A stretch of DNA of 10,811 nt. It comes from Oscillospiraceae bacterium (GTDB lineage Bacteria > Bacillota > Clostridia > Oscillospirales > Ruminococcaceae). Where the stretch lies: contig JAFTNX010000145.1 in assembly GCA_017451665.1 (NCBI GenBank), forward strand, positions 1 through 10,811, read 5' to 3'. Below, one piece after another: positions 7,056 to 10,811 of the stretch. A model generated the notes under the pieces. The model did no database searches, was not told the origin of the DNA, and worked only from the letters and a program-made list of their open reading frames with translations. A program made the translations under genes and the position numbers. Numbering within the stretch: the stretch's first letter is position 1; every line of letters begins with the position of its first letter.

Positions 7056-8004
7056 ACTTGGTATTCTTAAGATTCCAACGGAATGTAGAAATTCTCTGTG
7101 CCTTTGTGTTGTCAATATTCCAGTTATTATTGATTGTTGACGGGTCAAAGAATCTGTAGTCCATTTTCTGTCTGTTTTTACCCAGAGAAACAAGGCTCTT
7201 GAGTGTATCACCAGTCATACTCTTCTGGATAACAGCACCGATTCTGTGGTGTTCTCTTTCGTGCTCAAGAATTTCCTTAGCTGTAATCTGTCTTGTGTCA
7301 GCAACGTTATAAATACCTTCATATCTTCCCTGTGGGATATTGATGATACCATTTATAAAGTCAATAAGATTAAATACACAGCAGAATGAGAAGCCGTATT
7401 CACCATCGTTATACACAAACGCAATATCTTCCTTAGGGTCATAAACCTTATCTCTGAGGTTCTGTGTATATTCAGATGTATAAACAGGCGCAACTCTTGC
7501 GATTACAGGAACAACAGCTGTCTTCTTGATTTCCTTCATCAGCATCTTTTCAGAGTTGAGTTTCATATCTACATAGTTAGAGTTACCCTTTGTGTCAGCA
7601 GTTTCACGGATTGGTTCACGGCCCTTTGGTGTTCCGTAAACGTGTGTTGTGCTGAGAAGAATGATGCTCTTAACTCTTGCATTTACAGCAGCTTCGTATA
7701 TGTACTTGTCAGTAATCTTACTCTTCTTTACTTCTTCGTCTGTAACGTACGAGTCAATGTCGTTGTCAACTGAACAAGCAAGATGTACCATTGTCTGGAT
7801 ATCACTTGAATGTTTATAAAGCAAATCACTGATAGCACCCTTATCTGTAATATCGCACTGTACAAAAGTATAGTTAGGGTCCTTTCCCACAAAGTCGTTT
7901 GGCTTTGAGTCAACAGCTATAACCTTGTGTTTTTTTGCTAGCAGGCTGGAGGCCAGGTACATACCAAGCATACCACTGGCACCTGTAATGAAAATTCCTG
8001 CCAT
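7054..8004 (-). CDS. NAD(P)-dependent epimerase/dehydratase (extended SDR)
   Basis: A 316-residue extended short-chain dehydrogenase/reductase. The Rossmann glycine motif 'GASGMLG' is at 8-14. An acidic Asp32 at the end of beta-2 favours NAD over NADP. 'CDITD' (50-54) contacts the adenine side, and the catalytic set is Ser118/Thr119 in 'LSTTHVYG' with Tyr144 and Lys148 (YxxxK). All catalytic residues are present, so the enzyme should be active, most likely on a nucleotide sugar or similar substrate in the cytoplasm. The C-terminal substrate domain ('YNVADTRQITAKEIL', about 232-246) is typical of sugar epimerases/dehydratases but does not fix the substrate. The start has AAAGAGGTGA about 5 bases upstream. 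It is a single gene with its own strong promoter and structured leader, divergent from the MBOAT unit. Confidence 0.9.
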   Translation of the reverse strand: MAGIFITGASGMLGMYLASSLLAKKHKVIAVDSKPNDFVGKDPNYTFVQCDITDKGAISDLLYKHSSDIQTMVHLACSVDNDIDSYVTDEEVKKSKITDKYIYEAAVNARVKSIILLSTTHVYGTPKGREPIRETADTKGNSNYVDMKLNSEKMLMKEIKKTAVVPVIARVAPVYTSEYTQNLRDKVYDPKEDIAFVYNDGEYGFSFCCVFNLIDFINGIINIPQGRYEGIYNVADTRQITAKEILEHEREHHRIGAVIQKSMTGDTLKSLVSLGKNRQKMDYRFFDPSTINNNWNIDNTKAQRISTFRWNLKNTK

Positions 8005-8037
8005 TTATTTCACCTCTTTCTGAAATCGTAAGCTTAA

Positions 8038-8081
8038 AGTCGTTTTGCGAGGTGCAAGGGCACTTCTCTACAATAACGATT
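8038..8081 (-). promoter_or_regulatory. 5'-leader hairpin of the SDR mRNA
   Basis: In + coordinates CGTT (8041-8044), TTG (8045-8047), GAG (8049-8051) and GTGC (8052-8055) pair with GCAC (8060-8063), CTC (8066-8068), CAA (8071-8073) and AACG (8075-8078). Small one- and two-base bulges separate the segments and the loop has four bases. The predicted transcript starts near 8088, so the hairpin sits a few bases from the mRNA 5' end. It may stabilise the mRNA or carry regulation. Confidence 0.5.
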
Positions 8082-8094
8082 TATCTTAATTTAT

Positions 8095-8122
8095 ATTATA
8101 CCACAATTGAAAAAATTTTCAA
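8095..8122 (-). promoter_or_regulatory. Sigma-A promoter of the SDR gene (extended -10)
   Basis: On the - strand, -35 TTGAAA (8122-8117), a 16-base spacer and a perfect TATAAT (8100-8095) preceded by TGG, an extended -10. The predicted start is near 8088, leaving a leader of about 84 bases. Confidence 0.8.
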
Positions 8123-8123
8123 T
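8106..8123. repeat. Palindrome overlapping the SDR promoter -35 and spacer
   Basis: ATTGAAAA and TTTTCAAT are inverted copies two bases apart. The palindrome covers the -35 hexamer and part of the spacer, so it could be an operator. AT-rich DNA makes chance palindromes likely. Confidence 0.35.
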
Positions 8124-8170
8124 CAATTTTTTGCATTTCTCATAAAATTCAATTTATTTCATAATTTCTA

Positions 8171-8199
8171 TTGCACTTTTTTGTGAAATGTGATAAAAT
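8171..8199 (+). promoter_or_regulatory. Sigma-A promoter of the MBOAT unit (extended -10)
   Basis: TTGCAC (8171-8176), a 17-base spacer and TAAAAT (8194-8199) preceded by TGA. The predicted start is near 8206, with a leader of about 80 bases before the TTG start at 8288. The 8005-8287 gap holds this and the opposite-facing SDR promoter and no further gene. Confidence 0.7.
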
Positions 8200-8275
8200 A
8201 TTGTTGCGAAAACTAATCGAAAATTTAACAAATAATAGAAATTTGTAATTTTCATCAAATAAAAATAATCAAGTT

Positions 8276-8280
8276 AGGAG
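8276..8280 (+). promoter_or_regulatory. Ribosome binding site deciding a TTG start
   Basis: AGGAG, 7 bases before TTG 8288. No in-frame ATG or GTG lies at suitable distance, so the rare TTG start is supported. Confidence 0.65.
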
Positions 8281-8287
8281 AATAATT

Positions 8288-9661
8288 TTGTTATATACTG
8301 ACCTTTTATTTGTATTTGCATTTTTGCCGATAACTGTTATCGTGAGTCTTTTTGACAGGAGTGCTGAATACAAAAATCTGATTCTGGTTATTTCATCTGT
8401 GATTTTCTTTACATGGGGACGACCTGCAATCATACTTCTTTTGTTTTTAACAATTATAGCCGACTATCTTTTCGGTTTGCTGGCAGATAGTGAAAAAAAG
8501 CCTTTAAGGGTTATGGGGCTTATTCTTAGCATAATTATGAATGGTGGATTTTTTGTTGTTTTTGCAAGAAACTATCTTTTTGACAAGGGAGAAATTCTCG
8601 GGAAGCTGTCATCACTTTCGTTTGCCGACAAATTGATACCTTTAGGAATAGCTTTTTACACATTGAGAGGTGTAAGCTATGTTTTTGACGTATATAAAAA
8701 GAATACCGAAGTTGAAAAAAATCCTTTCTGTATTCTTACATATATGGTATCATTCCATTTTATGTTCGCAGGTCCTGTTGTGAGATACGGGGACATAAGA
8801 GGGGAAATCCGTGAAAGAAAAGTAGGTTTTTCTGAAATAAATGACGGTTTCACACGATTTGTTTACGGTCTTGGGAAGGCTGTTGTAGTTGCCCCTGTAT
8901 TCAAAAAGCTTATGGAAGCAGGTCTTGTGTATGAAAACCTCACACGCACAGGTGCTGTTTTTGGAATGATTGGCTTTTTGATGTATTATTTCTGGAGCTT
9001 CTGGGGATATACTGATATGGCTCTGGGGCTTGGGCTTATGAACGGCTTTCACTATAAGGAAAATATGTTGCCGATGAGCTTTACAAAGGGGCTTTCCCAC
9101 ACAGCATATGCCTTTAACGGCTCTGTTACAAGGCTTTCAAGTGACGTTCTGGTTTACAGAGGGGAAAAGAAAATCCTCTACATTTTAACGGGAATTTTCT
9201 GCTCTTTGTTTGTAGGGCTTTGGTATGGTTTTTACAAGGGTGCTTTGGCAGGTGCTTTGGTTTTGGGCATTTTTGTGATTTTAGAAAATCTCCTTCTCAA
9301 AAAGCATTTTGACAAAATCCCAAAAATACTTATCGCTTTTTATACATTTACAATAACAGTTGCGTCAGCTTGTATGTTTTGCTTTGACGCTTTCTGGAAG
9401 GGCAGAAAATGGATTTTTGCACTTTTGGGAAAGGCAGACGGAATAAAATCCGAGGCCGTTATGGAAATTCTAAAAACAAATTACGTTGTTGTGGCATTCG
9501 GCATTGTTTTTGCTTTCCCGATAGCAAGGTTTATTGTAAAGAAAATCGGCGAATTTTTAGCAAAACACAAATGCTACGGACTTGTGAGAATTTCACAGAC
9601 GATTTTTACAGCAGTTATTTTTGCGATGTACACAGTTATCAGCTATCACGGAGTTAAATAG
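8288..9661 (+). CDS. MBOAT-family membrane protein lacking both hallmark histidines
   Basis: A 457-residue multi-spanning membrane protein of the AlgI/DltB type. Family landmarks are 'LIPLGIAFYTLRGVSYVFDVY' (about 116-136), 'FMFAGPVVRYGDI' (about 156-168) and 'FWGYTDMALGLGLMNGF' (about 239-255), all near the AlgI pattern. Active members pass an acyl group across the membrane to a glycan or teichoic acid and need two histidines. From 'EN' of 'KENML' a gapless match to the AlgI 'EFWRRWHISLS' region puts Asn277 where the first His belongs; its WRR is also lost. The 'GLWHG' motif reads GLWYG with Tyr313 (TAT, 9224-9226). The frame is otherwise intact with normal codon use, so this is not obvious decay. 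It may be a non-catalytic paralog, scaffold or channel. Start is TTG. The next gene's ribosome site overlaps its TAG stop. Confidence 0.85.
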   Translation: MLYTDLLFVFAFLPITVIVSLFDRSAEYKNLILVISSVIFFTWGRPAIILLLFLTIIADYLFGLLADSEKKPLRVMGLILSIIMNGGFFVVFARNYLFDKGEILGKLSSLSFADKLIPLGIAFYTLRGVSYVFDVYKKNTEVEKNPFCILTYMVSFHFMFAGPVVRYGDIRGEIRERKVGFSEINDGFTRFVYGLGKAVVVAPVFKKLMEAGLVYENLTRTGAVFGMIGFLMYYFWSFWGYTDMALGLGLMNGFHYKENMLPMSFTKGLSHTAYAFNGSVTRLSSDVLVYRGEKKILYILTGIFCSLFVGLWYGFYKGALAGALVLGIFVILENLLLKKHFDKIPKILIAFYTFTITVASACMFCFDAFWKGRKWIFALLGKADGIKSEAVMEILKTNYVVVAFGIVFAFPIARFIVKKIGEFLAKHKCYGLVRISQTIFTAVIFAMYTVISYHGVK

Positions 9662-9669
9662 GAGAAATT

Positions 9670-10811
9670 ATGGGTGATTTGGATATCAGGTTTTCTAATG
9701 AAAACGACAATAAAAAACTGAATAATTCTCTTGATTTGAAGCTCAACAACGGTCAGTTTCAAAAGGTTGAACAAGAAAAGCCAGCACCGGATGTAAATGA
9801 GATTTTAAAAGAGGAATACTACGAAAACCTCTTTGAGGAAAAGGCTGACGAGGTTGTGGAAACTGAGGAAGAAATTCCCGAGGTTGAGGAAGAAGTGGTT
9901 GAAGCTGAGGAAGAAATCCCTGAGGCTGAGGAATTTGTAGCTGAGGAAACTCTTGAGGGAGTTACTTCACAGCTTGCCGATGAGATTTTTGAAGAGATTG
10001 AAGCTGAAAATTCGGTTGATGAGGAAGAAACAGACGTGGAAGAAGCTTCTGACGAAACCGAAGAAGAATTTTCTGAAGATGAAGAGGAATTTTTGGAAGA
10101 TACAATTGAGGAAACAGAAGAAGATACCGACAATACTGAGGCTGGCGTGGAAGATGAAAAGGAAATTCCGTCAGAAGAAAAGCCTGATTTAACCGACGAA
10201 AAGGCAATTGTCTGTGACGCAAACGCCATTTCGGGTGAAAAAAACGCCACAGACGGGGTGCTTAGTGACCTTTCTTTTGACACACAAAAGGGCAAGTATG
10301 ATTTTATAAATCTTTGTGTGCTGGTGATTATGCTTTTGTTTGTTGCGCTGACGTTTATTTTTATGAAGCAGACACTTTCTTCTGACAAAAAGAACGAGTT
10401 GACCGTTGAGGCAATAAAAACGGGGGAATACACCCAGAATATTTCGGAGAATTATTACAAAAATCTGCCTATGGAAAAAATTATGGCACAGGCAGAGGTT
10501 TTGGTTAAGAAGATTTTTGGCGACAAAGATGTGAAGTTTATAAAATTCAAGGACAACGAGCCACCTGACGGGCCTGTTGATTACGAAGAAATGGGCGGTA
10601 TGGTTGTTGAAGACGACGTACCGATGGTAACAACAACAGTCACCACGGTTTCGGGGGAAGTTACTACCACAGGCAAGCTCCCACAGGACTTTGAAATCAC
10701 CACTGCCAAGCAGGAAGAGGACGACTCGCCGTTGTTTACAGGGCGTCCGATTAAGACCACTACCACAAAGGTGACAACAACTCTTGACCTGCCTGAAACC
10801 ACCGAAGATAC
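9670..10811 (+). CDS. Large acidic single-pass membrane protein with Thr-rich outer region (3' end outside window)
   Basis: The ATG at 9670 follows GGAG at 9661-9664, which overlaps the MBOAT stop, so translation is coupled. The frame stays open to the right edge (380 complete codons). Residues 1-50 are hydrophilic. Residues 58-157 contain 52 Asp/Glu in 100 positions. A single membrane segment spans about 212-232 and is followed by Lys233, so the acidic half should face the cytoplasm. Outside, residues 240-290 ('GEYTQNISENYYKNLP', 'VKKIFGDKD') loosely recall the juxtamembrane part of DHHW/AlgJ-like partners of MBOAT proteins. Two Thr clusters (321-334 and 363-371) look like wall-spanning or glycosylated linkers. 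Any catalytic domain would lie beyond the window. I do not recognise a named family; partnership with the MBOAT is inferred from coupling. Confidence 0.85.
   Translation, partial: MGDLDIRFSNENDNKKLNNSLDLKLNNGQFQKVEQEKPAPDVNEILKEEYYENLFEEKADEVVETEEEIPEVEEEVVEAEEEIPEAEEFVAEETLEGVTSQLADEIFEEIEAENSVDEEETDVEEASDETEEEFSEDEEEFLEDTIEETEEDTDNTEAGVEDEKEIPSEEKPDLTDEKAIVCDANAISGEKNATDGVLSDLSFDTQKGKYDFINLCVLVIMLLFVALTFIFMKQTLSSDKKNELTVEAIKTGEYTQNISENYYKNLPMEKIMAQAEVLVKKIFGDKDVKFIKFKDNEPPDGPVDYEEMGGMVVEDDVPMVTTTVTTVSGEVTTTGKLPQDFEITTAKQEEDDSPLFTGRPIKTTTTKVTTTLDLPETTED
9865..9948 (+). repeat. Two-copy 42-base coding repeat in the acidic region
   Basis: Units begin at 9865 and 9907. Their first 27 bases match at 24 positions and encode EEEIPEVEE and EEEIPEAEE, 14 residues apart; the later parts have diverged. 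This suggests the acidic segment grew by tandem duplication. Confidence 0.55.

Noticed and set aside
9224..9226. Sequencing error or pseudogene explanation for the missing MBOAT histidine
   Set aside because: A single C-to-T change could turn His to Tyr here, but the second hallmark histidine region is also replaced, with its WRR lost, while the frame stays intact, so isolated error or fresh decay is unlikely.
9819..10433. 204-codon Ser-rich open frame on the - strand
   Set aside because: It is the antisense of the GAA/GAG-rich acidic region; the run of TTC/CTC triplets read in a shifted frame gives Ser repeats. It has no ribosome site and lies wholly inside a better coding frame.
10581..10802. 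73-codon Val-rich open frame on the - strand
   Set aside because: It is the antisense of the Thr-rich linkers (ACA/ACC codons read backwards as Val/Gly), with no start signals.

Overview
The window comes from an endospore-forming Firmicute, most likely an anaerobic Clostridia member. Three things point this way: a complete three-gene nutrient germinant receptor operon (gerA type), purine-rich Shine-Dalgarno sites (AAAGGAGG, AGGAG) before nearly every gene, and moderately AT-rich DNA with sigma-A promoters close to consensus. The Thr-rich surface segments in the last gene are reminiscent of Ruminococcus-like gut bacteria (Oscillospiraceae). That placement is an inference from style, not a marker-gene result.

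Layout. (1) 1-478: the 3' end of a + strand gene of unknown function. (2) 479-757: a non-coding convergent gap full of hairpins, ending in a rho-independent terminator. (3) 758-2038 (-): a PLP-dependent aminotransferase of the type Ic aspartate aminotransferase family, with its own promoter. (4) 2206-3257 (-): a two-gene operon, a DUF421 (YetF-like) membrane protein coupled through ATGA to a DUF4363 protein. (5) 3359-7013 (+): gerAA-gerAB-gerAC, encoding a spore inner-membrane germinant receptor, divergent from the DUF421 operon. It ends at a strong bidirectional terminator. (6) 7054-8004 (-): an extended SDR (NAD-dependent epimerase/dehydratase family) with an excellent promoter and a 5'-terminal hairpin in its leader. 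(7) 8288 to the right edge (+): a two-gene unit from another good promoter. It holds an MBOAT-fold membrane protein that lacks both family histidines, translationally coupled to a large single-pass membrane protein with an extremely acidic cytoplasmic half and Thr-rich outer segments. The second gene runs off the window.

How the genes work together. GerAA, GerAB and GerAC form one membrane complex that senses nutrients and triggers spore germination. The divergent DUF421/DUF4363 pair may also act in the spore or cell membrane; DUF421 proteins are known from spore membranes in bacilli. The SDR and the MBOAT unit share a promoter region and could both serve envelope glycan modification, but this is inferred from position only.

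The most unusual item is the MBOAT/acidic-protein pair. The MBOAT aligns with the AlgI/DltB core but has Asn277 and Tyr313 where the two hallmark histidines should be. Its partner occupies the slot normally held by an AlgJ/DHHW/DltD-like protein but looks quite different. This may be a pseudoenzyme or repurposed membrane system. No tRNA, rRNA, CRISPR array, IS element or integrase was seen.
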